A stretch of DNA of 27,387 nt from Chara braunii (GCA_003427395.1 BFEA01000120.1:1851922-1879308); one strand, 5' to 3'. Counted from the stretch's first letter, positions 10,116-19,012 are shown. Numbers and translations: made by a program. The notes: a model not told the origin generated them from the sequence alone.

Positions 10116-10146
10116 AACAGACCCTGGGGACTGCAGTTCCCCCCAG
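10106..10146 (+). promoter_or_regulatory. Programmed -1 ribosomal frameshift site between gag and pol
   Basis: The heptamer A AAA AAC (10106-10112) sits in the gag frame directly before the gag TGA. A one-base slip back moves reading into the frame that is open through protease. Downstream, CTGGGG (10124-10129) can pair with CCCCAG (10141-10146) around an 11-base loop. The 11-base spacer is a little longer than the 5-9 typical of known sites. Slippage would give the usual excess of Gag over Gag-Pol. Confidence 0.75.
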
Positions 10147-10912
10147 TGTTGCACCTTCATCTACTCAGGTAGGTGAATCTGCTGTTTCAGTTGAGACTGT
10201 ATGTGACAATGTTTGTTTGGGGACTGCACGGGCAGCATCCTTCTGCTATGAGGATCCTGACCCGGATCAGGACCCGGGGCAAGATGAACTTCAGTCCCTT
10301 GCGTCCTTCTTCCTTCATCTGAAGGAACAGAAGAAGAGCAAGTCTGACATCATCTTGCTTCGGCCCTTGATCAACCGCACCAGGATCACTGGGCTATTGG
10401 ACTGCGGAGCCACCAGGAACTTCATGTCTCCCAGTGCAGTTAAAAAGCTGCATCTGGGCATGAAAGTTCAGCAGCTGCAGCAACCGCTGCTGGTGCAGAT
10501 TGGTGACTCTACAGTACTCAGCATCAGGGAGAAGGTCAAGGGTATCCCTATGACCTTCGACAGTGCTGGAGAAGTCAGACACAGTCTGAACTTCTACATC
10601 TTCCCTGAGTTTCCCTTTGACTTGGTATTCTCCATGCAGTGGCTGAAGGCAGTCAACCCAAGGATCGACTGGCAGATCCCAAAGGTTGAGCTACCCAATA
10701 GCCAGGGTGTGTATCAGCCATGCATGATTGCTGCTGATCACCACCCTAAGACATCTTGCTACTGCCTGAGAGCGAGGGAGTTCTATTCTCTCTCCCGCCA
10801 GTACGACCATGAGCGTCTGTTTATTGCTTTGGTCAAGCAAACAGATGCTCCCCCTGTTTCATGTCCTCCTGAGATACAACAGGTGGTTGACAAGTATGCT
10901 GATCTGATGTAG
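10112..10912 (+). pseudogene. pol: pol, protease segment
   Basis: This frame opens by frameshift at 10112 and has no good ATG of its own. After an acidic linker (YEDPDPDQDPGQDE) comes the retropepsin-type aspartic protease, with the active-site motif LLDCGATRNF (catalytic Asp codon at 10400). The family's usual Ser or Thr after Asp is Cys here. A second conserved block, FPFDLVFSMQWLKAVNPRIDW, matches the hydrophobic core and flap-distal region of Ty3 proteases. The frame closes at TAG (10910-10912), with a further TGA at 10922 in the same frame. Both are one transition away from Gln and Arg codons. Confidence 0.85.
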
Positions 10913-10924
10913 GAGCCCTTCTGA

Positions 10925-11638
10925 TTACCCAACCGGCCAACCAAGCATCACATTGAGTTGTTGCCTGGAGCGGTCCCTCCCAAGGGCCGCATCTACAGGA
11001 TGTCCCCTACTGAGTTAGAGGAGCTCAGAAAGCAGCTTGAGACCCTGACCAGCAAGGGCTGGATCAGACCCAACACTTCTGAATTCGGTGCCCCAGCTCT
11101 CTTTGTACCCAAAGGGAATGGCGAGTTCAGAATGTGTATTGACTACAGGGGTCTCAACAAGATCACTAGGAAGAGTACTGAGCCACTTCCTAGGATCGAC
11201 GACCTCCTGGACATGGTGCAGGGCTGCATAGTGTTCAGCAAAGTCGACCTCAAATCTGGCTACCACCAGATTGAGATGGCAAAGGAGGATGTCTATTAGA
11301 CAGCCTTCAAGACCAGGTATGGGACTTCCGAGTTCCTGGTCATGCCATTTGGACTTTGGAACGCCCCAGGCACCTTCCAGACAGAGATGCACCGCATCGT
11401 CAGGCCTTACCTGGACAAGTTTGTGGTTGTCTACCTGGATGATACCCTGGTATTCAGCCAAACTGCCAGGGAACATGCGGAGCATTTGGCTCTTGCCCCC
11501 CAGTCGTTACGTGACAGCCAGTACAAGATCAACAGAGAGAAGTCCTCTTTTGGAGTTCCCTCTGTTATCTATCTAGGTCATGTAATCTCTGGAGATCGTC
11601 TGGCTCTTGAAGCAGCCAAGGTTGTTGCTATCCAGGAG
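10925..11638 (+). pseudogene. pol: pol, reverse transcriptase
   Basis: The Ty3/gypsy RT domain copies element RNA into DNA. Visible blocks in order are GRIYRMSPTELEELRKQLE, a fingers region with FVPKGNGEFRMCIDYRGLN, the first catalytic-Asp segment FSKVDLKSGYHQI, MPFGLWNAPGTFQ, the catalytic YLDD box (11432-11443), and VIYLGHVIS before the connection. All are in one frame. A TAG at 11297-11299 interrupts between the two catalytic segments, and a TGA at 11639-11641 ends the run. The first is explained by C-to-T in a Gln codon, the second by G-to-A in a Trp codon. The active-site residues themselves are intact. Confidence 0.9.
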
Positions 11639-11641
11639 TGA

Positions 11642-12130
11642 CCTCAGCCACAAACAATAAGGGATGTCAGGTCCTTCATGGGTTTAGCCTCATACTACAG
11701 AAAGTTTGTCAGGAACTTTTCTGCAGTGGTTGCACCCCTGACCAACCTAACAAAGAAAGATACTCCCTTTCTTTGGTCCCTTCCGTGTCAGTTGGCCTTC
11801 ACATGACTCAAGAAGGCCTTGACTCGTGCGCCTGTGCTGAAGCTACCTGACCCCATTTTGCCATTAATCCTGACCACTGACGTCAGTATGGCATTGGCGC
11901 AGTTCTTCAGCAGGATGATGGGAATGGTCTACGACCTGTTGAGTTTATGAGTAAGAAGATCAAGACTCAAAAGCTCCAGGACTCCACCTACGAGAAAGAG
12001 TTATATGCTCTTGTCTGTGCCCTAAAACACTGGAAACACTTCTCCTGGGGAGACACTTCAAGATCTTTTCAGATTACTCCACCTTACAGTGGATGAAGTC
12101 CCAGGGAGAGTTAAATGACAATTTGGCACG
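11642..12130 (+). pseudogene. pol: pol, RT connection and 5' part of RNase H
   Basis: After the stop at 11639 the same frame reads DVRSFMGLASYYRKFVRNFS, the conserved RT-RNase H connection. A stop at 11804 again fits a Trp codon. RNase H starts around LILTTD (first catalytic Asp), then the frame shifts by -1 near 11892 into DDGNGLRPVEFMSKK and YEKELYALVCALKHW (catalytic Glu), and shifts by -1 again near 12044 into DYSTLQWMKSQGELND. Similarity stops at about 12130, just after LAR, where unrelated sequence begins. The domain resumes at about 17389. Confidence 0.85.
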
Positions 12131-12848
12131 GTGTCGGGCGACTGCCTACCAGTCGGGTCGTTTTTTTCGAATTTTGTGCTTGTTTGTGTGTATGTGGCTG
12201 ATTGTTTTCGCTTGTTTCGGGGTTTTGTCTACTTATGCTTGGAGGGTTTCGGTTGAGTTTGGGTTTGCGAGGCGTGTACAGGGAGTTGCGGGGGAGTGGT
12301 GTAGAGGCGGCGGAGAGAGGGGGCTTGGGAGAGCCCGATTTTCTATCCAATGGGTTTTGGGGCGAAGCAGCGATGGTGGGTGACGACGTGTGAGCGTGGG
12401 GGGGTCGGATAACGACGGTAAAATGATCCATCGGCAGACGTCGGCGACGACTACTTCTACCACAAGTCTTTGCTATGGTTATTGGGTACCAGTTTTTGCG
12501 ACTCGGGCCTTTTGGATGGTCGACGGAGCCACACCACACGACCTGCAACCTACGCGTTTTTTGGAGGTTTGGGCAAGGCATCGGCGGTTGGTCGTATAGT
12601 GTTGGCGAACGACTACGCAGGAAGGGCGACACGGGTGCCGCCACTGTATTGCCGGGGGAACGTGAAAGCAATAGAAAACTTGGGAAAAGGGTTTGGCCGT
12701 CACAAGATGAACGGTCGGATAGACAGGGATCGGATGGGGGAGAAAACAGGGTGTACGGACCCCGAAAACAGGCAGGCGCAGTGAAGAGGTACAACGGGAC
12801 ACAGCAACAGGCAAGTGCAAGTAACCGCTGAGCTCCGGACGTGATTGC

Positions 12849-12918
12849 AGGCCTAACTCAGTTGCTGAGGCTCGCGAGTGAGATTCGGGAGGTCGTGGGT
12901 TCAATCCCCGTTGGCCTC
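12849..12918 (+). repeat. tRNA-like segment, probable SINE head or tRNA pseudogene
   Basis: TAACTCAGTTGC (12854-12865) fits the RNA polymerase III A box at 10 of 12 positions, and GGTTCAATCCC (12898-12908) fits the B box at nearly all positions, 44 bases apart. A T-arm (GTGGG with CCCGT around TTCAATC) and an acceptor-like pairing (AGGCCTA with TTGGCCT) can be drawn. The anticodon arm is poor, so a functional tRNA is unlikely. No clear 3' end or target duplication was found for a full SINE. Confidence 0.5.
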
Positions 12919-13810
12919 ATGTACTTTCTTGGGCATGCTAGGAGCCGCCACCTAGAGAAAGACCACCGGATCTCCCGATCGGCGTTGGGCAGAGTCTGCT
13001 GATGTTCGTAGGGAAAGGGACCTGAGGGGAGGAAAAGGGATTGGCCTGTCGGCATGGTCCCTGATGACTATCGGCTGCCCCCTGGTCGGTATCGGCCGCC
13101 TGCAGGCCGGAGCAGCCCCTGCATGTTCTCCCATGAAAAAGGCTCTGGCTGCTACGGGGTTCCCCGTATGCCTACAATTAGGAGTAGTGGTAGGTAGGTA
13201 GTGTGAGGTAAAATTGAGAAAAGAACATACCTCAGTTTGGGGGTCCGATACATTCAGGCCAGTTGGTGCCAGGCCTGTCTAGCCATTAAGGGCGAACGAG
13301 CGGGAAGGGGGCCGAATTTTGAAGAGGATGTATCTGGCCCAGGGAAGAGGGAAGGTGCAGGGAGCATAGAAGGGTGAGGAAAAAGAGGAGAGGTACGTTG
13401 GCTAACGGGTGTGCGTGGAGAGGCAGTTCTTGATAACTGCCTCTGTGCTTCTTGAAAGGCGCGTGCGCGCAGGGGAGAATGTCGGGAGTGGGAGACAGGA
13501 AGGGAGGATCTGACAAGGGAAAAGCAGAGAACCTAGTGGACCGGCACCTGGTCGGAGCCGACCAGGGGAAGATAAAGGAAGAGAGGAGGAGACACGAGGG
13601 GACTTTTGCCTGGGGAGGCAAGGGGAGTGCACGTACAGCGCCCGTCGGAGCGCTCGTACCAGGGGAGGAGGAGCGAACGGAGGAAGAGGTAGGCGAGCAG
13701 CGCACGGACGTGGAGGAAAGGGGCACCTGAAGTGTACGGGAGGAGGAGAGAAGCAAGTAGGGGAGGAGGAGCACGGGCGCAAGGGGGGCAGCGGACGAAA
13801 GGGAGAGGAG
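12919..13810. other. Foreign block, unrecognised sequence
   Basis: G-rich on the + strand, with many GGGGAGG and GAGGAGG strings. Long apparent frames here reflect this composition. No recognised gene. Confidence 0.4.
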
Positions 13811-13814
13811 AGCG

Positions 13815-14066
13815 CGCGAAAGAGAGATAGAGAGAAAGAGAGAGAGAGGGAGTGAGAAAGGGAGAGAGAGAGAGAAGGCACTGAAGCCGCGTCAGCTTGC
13901 TGCTTGCAGCCTCGTAGCGGAGCTCGTTTCTCTTTTCTTTTTAATGTATCCAACCAGTTGATACGACCAGATACATTCGAGGTAGCAGCGGCGAGAAACG
14001 GGCGTTCAGCCAAGAAGCTAGCGTGTGGAAGGTAGCAGCGCCGAGAGTGAAGCAGGAAGAAGTGTT
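13815..14066. repeat. GA tract plus module A, copy 1
   Basis: An imperfect GA-rich run (about 13815-13876) leads into module A (about 13877-14066). The module begins AAGGCACTGAAGCCGCGTC and contains ATGTATCCAACCAGTTGATA and CAGATACAT, which can fold (ATGTATC against GATACAT). It ends AGGTAGCAGCGCCGAGAGTG. It recurs in diverged form at about 15293-15430 and 15905-16086. Confidence 0.75.
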
Positions 14067-15268
14067 CCTTGGAGGCGTGAGTATGAATCTCCCTGTACTG
14101 TCGACCGAGGCATGCACTGCTTCTTGTGCGTCGCTTCCTCACTGAATTGTCTCCATGGCTTTGCGCCCGTTTTACTTAACTTCTTGAGCTATCCCGGCTG
14201 TGTTAGAGGTGGGCGGTTCGAGGGGTGGTTTACTCCAGCGGTGGTTTGTTCGCTGGCTCGAGTGGTTATGTCCGATGACGTTTTCTCGCCTGCTTCATGG
14301 GCTCACTGGCTCAAGCATGCAGGTGGCCTTGACATGAGTCTATCTTCTTCTTCTTCTTCTTCTTCTTTTGTCTTCTTCGTGTTCTGCTCTCGTTTTCTCT
14401 GTATGCATGTAAAGTTAGTAAACACAACAGCGTGCTCTCGTCGCAAATACACACACGCACACGCATCACACAGCGGCACACGGTTTCGTGCTTCAGTTCG
14501 GTTTGGTGGTTGGTGGTCGGGAAGCGATTTTACTTGGTGGAGCATGGGCTCTGGAACGTGCAGATTGGACGCTGTGGCTTGCGCTCAGGACCGCCTGACG
14601 GTGTGCAGACCACTGCGCGACCATGACGGAAGGTGATGCCAGTAATAACTCCAGGAAAGGAGGAACTGACCGACAACAGGCGCACATCATACACGTACGT
14701 ACAGAAGATGGAGCACGTGGCGACACGTGGCGGGCAACGAGCGGGTTTTGACACGTGGAGGGCAACAAAAACGTTGCGACGCGCGGAAGGGGGCAACGGT
14801 ATTAGCTGATTGAGCTGAACTGGGAGGGCGAACGAAATCAGATTATGTGAAACCCACCGAGTTTACCAGATCGTGGAGGGCTATGGAATTAGCTTACCTG
14901 GTTGACTGGGCTGACTCGATTGAAACTGCAGTGCAATGATATTGTGGGTGGGAGAGCTCACCCGCGTCACCAATTTCGCCGACTTCGCCAAGGAGCTTGT
15001 GGAGCTACAAGCAAGAGAGACGAGATCGCCGCAGCCAAGTGGGGAGTGACAATAAGCGGGGAAGGACAGCAGCCATAGCTAAGCAAGCGATGATTGCGAG
15101 CACAAGCAAATAGTTATACAGACGCCAGAGCTATGTAGCAGAGAGATGTTATAGAGAGTAGAGCAATAAGCAAGGGAGGACAGCAGGCATAACTAAGCAA
15201 AGCACTGGCATTGAGAACGAGCAAAGAGACAGACTGTCGCCACATCTAACTACGGTAGTTGCAAGATC
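14067..15268. other. Foreign block, unrecognised sequence with CACGTG cluster
   Basis: Contains a (TTC)n run at about 14343-14369, three CACGTGG words in 50 bases (14714, 14724, 14752), and repeated AGCAAG/ACAGCAGGCATA-type strings at 15060-15200. No convincing gene. Confidence 0.45.
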
Positions 15269-15600
15269 GGTGGAGGGAGAGAGAGAGAGAGAAGGCGCAT
15301 AGAAGTCGCGACAGCTACCTGCTCTGAATAGAGCTTTTGTTTACGTATCCGACTGTCATAGCGGCTAGATACGTTCAAGATAGTGTCGTTGAGATCGGGG
15401 GCGCCAGAGCTATCGGGAGTGGGAAGTAACGACGAGAGAGAGAGAGAGGGAGGGAGAGAAAGAGAGAGAGAAGGCACACAGTGAAGTCTTTTTCTTGGGT
15501 AAAAGTACCCGGGCGGGTTCTTTCCCAAAGTGTTTTCTCAGGATGAGAGCAACTGGCAGCACGGACACGTATACAATGAGACTGATTAGACCGCTGGAAC
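15269..15600. repeat. GA tracts with module A copy 2 and module B copy 1
   Basis: A GA run (about 15271-15293) is followed by a shortened, diverged module A (to about 15430; TACGTATCCGACTGTCATAG replaces the usual core). A second GA run (15436-15470) leads to module B, which starts GTGAAGTCTTTTTCTTGGGT (about 15481) and runs to about 15580. Confidence 0.65.
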
Positions 15601-15865
15601 GTGGCCAGATGCAGATCTAGCATCTCGTAGTGGGGGCGCAGCTCCTACTACTCATACCGGCCAAACTGAGCATCTAAACCAGGATCTGACTGCACAGATA
15701 GATTCGCAGGGTTCGCAAACCCCAGAAACGAGTCTTCATTCACCCGATTTCATCAAGTATCGGGCAAGATAGAAGGTTTCCACCCTCTCCATATTCCTCT
15801 CGCTTTCCTAACCGCGTAGCTCCTCTCTTCTATAGCGCCCGGGCCGCCCTCTTCTCTTAGTGCGT
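15601..15865. other. Foreign block, spacer between modules
   Basis: Unique-looking sequence with no gene seen. Confidence 0.4.
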
Positions 15866-16082
15866 GATGAAGAGAGAGAGAGAGAGAGAGAGGAAGAAGA
15901 GGCCGAAAGCACACTAAAGTCGCGGCTGCTCACTGCTTGCTGCGGAGCTTGTTTTTTTGTTCCTTTTCTTAAATGTATCCAACCATTGATACGACCAGAT
16001 ACATCCGAAATAATGGTGGTGAAGAGCACGGGCGTCCAGCCAAGGAGCTAGCAAAGGGGAGGTAGCAGCGTCAAGAGAGAAG

Positions 16083-16169
<87 letters not shown>

Positions 16170-16170
16170 N

Positions 16171-16220
<50 letters not shown>
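15866..16220. repeat. GA tract, module A copy 3, and a 140-bp GA microsatellite
   Basis: A short GA run (15869-15892) precedes the third module A (about 15905-16086), the closest match to copy 1: ATGTATCCAACCATTGATAC, then CAGATACATCCGA, GGCGTCCAGCCAAGGAGCTA and AGGTAGCAGCGTCAAGAG. It passes directly into an almost pure (GA)n run from about 16083 to 16219, with one ambiguous base at 16170. Confidence 0.8.
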
Positions 16221-16221
<1 letters not shown>

Positions 16222-16408
16222 CATACATGTTTGTAGGGTGCACCAATGCCCATTCCCGTTGAACCTGCAGAATAGCCACTGGACGTCGTCTTAATTTTTT
16301 AGTATTTTCGTATGCCCTGTATGGGGGCCTGTTTTGCGTGAAAGTACACTTGGCTGAAATGGGAGGTTAAAGAGGCGCTGAAGCCGGATTTCTTTTCCAG
16401 CGTGCACG

Positions 16409-16412
<4 letters not shown>

Positions 16413-16493
<81 letters not shown>

Positions 16494-16700
16494 CTTTCCT
16501 CGGTTGTGACAACATTGAGTGTATGATTGGGTCACCGAAAGTCTTTTTCTTGGGTAAATGTACCTGGACGGGTTCTTGCACAAAGTGCTTTCTGAGGACG
16601 GGATCCAGCGGGCTGTCACTTGCAGAAGACAGAGAAAGAGTGTCGGTACCAGTGCTTGACGAAGCAAGAGAGAGAGAGAGAGGGAGAGGGAGAGAAGGAG
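16413..16700. repeat. GA microsatellite and module B copy 2
   Basis: A GA run (about 16413-16490) lies upstream of the second module B (about 16537-16665), which shares GTCTTTTTCTTGGGTAAA, TACC-GG-CGGGTTCTT and AAAGTG-TTTCT-AGGA with copy 1. It ends GACGAAGCAAGAGAGAGAG, the same junction string that closes module A copy 3. Confidence 0.75.
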
Positions 16701-16845
16701 AGAGAGAGGGCTTGCTCAAACGCACCCGCTTGTGGCCGGCTTCGGTGGGGGTTCGCACAAGATAATGAAATCGAAAAACCCTCTTGATTTTTTTATGCCG
16801 TGGGCTCAGCAGGGTTTATGCGGGTTATCTGAGTTATGTGTTTGA

Positions 16846-17388
16846 CTACTTGAGTTGAGCGCTTAGACGGTTGTGCACTGTCGTGGCTATGCTGAGGAGC
16901 CTGTGCCTGTCTTTCAATGCTGCAGCTAAGTCCTGCACCAGCCGATACTGTGTGGGCCTTACCGCTGCTGTTCGGATCTTGGACCCCTTACCTTCTGCAA
17001 GCTGCGAGCTGCAGTCTGCAGTCGAAATCGGGGAGCATGCTCGGGGCGAACCGTCCGAACTCGGGGCTGTGTGCGCCACTTCAGAGGTGGTGAACTCTTG
17101 GAAACACTTATCTGGTAGGAGTTCGTTCTGTGCACAATAGTGGCATAGTTCGAGCTCGCCCCGGTCTAAAGAACTCTCGGCGGAGTGAGTGGGTTCTATG
17201 CTATGCGGTGCTGTCCTCCCGTGCTCGGGTGTGAGCGAGTTGCAATGGAGTTTGGAGCTGGGAACAGACTGGAGAGTTGCAACAGGGAAAAAGGCGGGGT
17301 GCAAGTCACGGTTGGTGGTAGGGGTTGATCCGGGCGGGGAACATAACCAACCGGTAGCGGTGCGTGTCGAAGAGGTGGTGGGGTGGTC
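16846..17388 (-). CDS. Hypothetical open frame in the foreign block
   Basis: A minus-strand frame stays open for about 590 nt, but its only ATG (17436) lies outside the block in pol sequence, so the real start would have to be internal or spliced. The product is Ser/Thr-rich, with a short Cys-containing stretch (LELCHYCAQNELLPDKCFQE) and a basic C-terminal end (VQDLAAALKDRHRLLSIATT). No family is recognised. It is the only non-repetitive long frame in the block, but chance opening is quite possible. Confidence 0.25.
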   Translation of the reverse strand, partial: DHPTTSSTRTATGWLCSPPGSTPTTNRDLHPAFFPVATLQSVPSSKLHCNSLTPEHGRTAPHSIEPTHSAESSLDRGELELCHYCAQNELLPDKCFQEFTTSEVAHTAPSSDGSPRACSPISTADCSSQLAEGKGSKIRTAAVRPTQYRLVQDLAAALKDRHRLLSIATTVHNRLSAQLK

Positions 17389-17751
17389 TAGACTTTGAAC
17401 TGAAGCATAAGAAGGGCTGCTACAATAAGGTAGCAAATGCCCTCTCTCGTAGGCCTGACTCTTTTGCTATGATCTCCTCTACTCACTCCTTTGGAGAGGA
17501 GACCCGTCAGACCGTTGCTCATCTACTGCCTTAGGATGAGACTTTCGGACCCATTGTCAGGAATTTGCAAGTAGATCCTAACTCTGAACCAGGCTATGCT
17601 CTGAGTTCAGACTTGCTGTATACTTACAACAGAGGGGAGGAACGCTTGTGCAGGACCAGAGGCTCAGGACACTGCTGATGTCAGAGTGTCATGACGCCCG
17701 TGGACATTTTGGGTTCCTAAAGCCCTGTCGCAGCGCTTCTTCTGGAAGGAG
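17389..17751 (+). pseudogene. pol: pol, end of RNase H and integrase zinc domain
   Basis: Pol similarity resumes with LDFELKHKKGCYNKVANALS, the C-terminal end of Ty3 RNase H and its linker, in the same frame as before the block. A TAG at 17532-17534 is one transition from CAG. Near 17645 the frame drops by one, giving LMSECHDARGHFG, the His-X4-His half of the integrase zinc finger (His codons at 17690 and 17705). Near 17720 it drops by one again, into SQRFFWKEMW. Confidence 0.85.
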
Positions 17752-18927
17752 ATGTGGAGTGATATGCTGCGCTATGTGGACACCTGTGAGCTCTGCCAAA
17801 GGAATAAGGTCCACCGTAGACCTCCTTTGGGACTGCTCAAACCCTTGCCCATACCTGATGGCCCTGCTGAATCTGTGGCGATAGTTTTCACAGATTTAGG
17901 CAAGACCACCCCTCATGGCATGTGTCAGGTTATGGTCTGCGTGGACAGGTTCTCCAAATACGCAGAGTTCTTCCCCTTGCGAGAGGTAGCTAGGGTTCCG
18001 GCTGTGAGAGCAGCCTTTTCTGAGAGGTGGGTCACTCACCATGGACCGCCCACTCCTATCGTCAGTGACAGAGACCCCAGATTTTGCAGCGATGAGTGGC
18101 CGTCCTATTGTAAGGATTACCTGCACTCACGATTGGACATGACCTATGGTCATCATCCTGAAGCCAATGGTCAGGCTGAGGTGATGAACCAAGTCTTATT
18201 CCAATTGCTGCGTCCTGTCATCTCACCAGATCAGCAGGGCTGGGATCTTCACTTGGCTAGGGCACAACTCATGTACAACATGTCTGTCCACTCCTCGACG
18301 GAGTTCAGTCCCTGCCGGTTACACTGGGGGCGTGAACCACGACAGCCTCTCGATGACATCATCGATAAGGCTAAGCCTGATCTGACACCAGGCACAGCAG
18401 AGTTCACCAGACGTTATCGTCTAGATGTGGAAAGAGCCTGCGCGGACTTGTTCAAAGCCCAAAAGGCTATGGTTGAACAAGCTAATCGCCACAGGCGTCC
18501 TTCCCCCATCCGCACTAGTGATTATGTCTGGGTGGCCAATTCTGAGTTGTCGAGGGAGGAGGATATCTCCCCCAAGCTGTTGCCACGTTACCTGGGTCCA
18601 CGGCAGGTCCTAGATATAGTGGGCGCTGATCCCTTCGGTCCGTCGTATGTTATCGACATCCCGTTGCATCTACGCACCTACCCAGTCTTTCATGCATCCA
18701 AGCTGCTGCCTTTCACTCCAGCTGATGCATTCCCAGACCGGCCCCCTCAGTTTGGTCCACCGATCCCTGGCAAGGGATATGACGTGGAATGGATTGAGGA
18801 CGAGTGGGGCACCGGCCCCGACCGACAGTATTTTGTGAGGTTCGCATTCCAGCCTCCTTCTGAGAACAGATGGTTCTACAGGAGGGAACTTCTCAAGACA
18901 CCAAAGTCAGATGTCCTTGCGATATGA
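17752..18927 (+). CDS. pol: pol, integrase core with chromodomain-like tail
   Basis: The integrase inserts element DNA into chromosomes. The Cys half of the zinc finger (CELC, 17785-17796) opens this segment. The catalytic core has Asp at 17893-17895, Asp in VSDRDPRF at 18067-18069 and Glu in NGQAE at 18178-18180. That leaves 36 residues between the second Asp and the Glu, one more than the usual 35. A GPY/F-like region follows (KLLPRYLGPRQVLDIVG, YPVFHASKLLPF). The tail (18778-18900) has a chromodomain-like pattern: YDVEWIEDEW, QYFVRFAF, ENRWFYRREL. This is the longest undamaged part of pol (391 codons, TGA at 18925-18927), but the real protein begins upstream, and the ATG at 17752 is simply internal. 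Confidence 0.9.
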   Translation: MWSDMLRYVDTCELCQRNKVHRRPPLGLLKPLPIPDGPAESVAIVFTDLGKTTPHGMCQVMVCVDRFSKYAEFFPLREVARVPAVRAAFSERWVTHHGPPTPIVSDRDPRFCSDEWPSYCKDYLHSRLDMTYGHHPEANGQAEVMNQVLFQLLRPVISPDQQGWDLHLARAQLMYNMSVHSSTEFSPCRLHWGREPRQPLDDIIDKAKPDLTPGTAEFTRRYRLDVERACADLFKAQKAMVEQANRHRRPSPIRTSDYVWVANSELSREEDISPKLLPRYLGPRQVLDIVGADPFGPSYVIDIPLHLRTYPVFHASKLLPFTPADAFPDRPPQFGPPIPGKGYDVEWIEDEWGTGPDRQYFVRFAFQPPSENRWFYRRELLKTPKSDVLAI

Positions 18928-18998
18928 AGCGGCTCAGAAGGGAATCCTTCCTCACCGTTCACCTCGCCTACATCCCTAGCTCGGAGGTCCTCGCTCCC

Positions 18999-19010
18999 GG
19001 GGAGGGTAAG
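18999..19010 (+). promoter_or_regulatory. Polypurine tract
   Basis: GGGGAGGGTAAG lies two bases before the 3' LTR, the standard place for the RNase H-resistant primer of plus-strand synthesis. Confidence 0.8.
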
Positions 19011-19012
19011 CC

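Larger units (their letters stand above)
12131..17388. mobile_element. Foreign block of about 5.25 kb inserted in RNase H, unclassified
   Basis: Pol similarity breaks at about 12130 and returns at about 17389 in the same reading frame, so this block was inserted into, or replaced a little of, the RNase H coding region. A few codons of the domain cannot be located, so the boundaries are approximate. No LTRs, terminal inverted repeats or clean target duplication were found. The interior has GA-repeat tracts, diverged repeat modules (A and B), a tRNA-like segment and one long minus-strand open frame. No transposase, RT or Rep/helicase motifs were seen. It may be a non-autonomous element or a composite of several insertions. 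Confidence 0.7.

Noticed and set aside
12111-12794. Minus-strand frame of 227 codons at the left edge of the foreign block
   Set aside because: It crosses from pol into the block, has a low-information Pro/Ser/Arg composition and no recognised domain.
12849-12918. Functional tRNA gene
   Set aside because: Pol III boxes are present, but the anticodon arm and D stem do not form properly.
13286-16758. Minus-strand frames of 120-246 codons rich in Ser-Leu
   Set aside because: They arise from GA tracts and purine-rich DNA that rarely contains stop codons. No conserved motif was seen.
12131-17388. Helitron or LTR identity for the foreign block
   Set aside because: A TC start and CTAG end can be forced, but the A/T target is missing and there is no Rep/helicase. 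No terminal repeats or primer site were found either.
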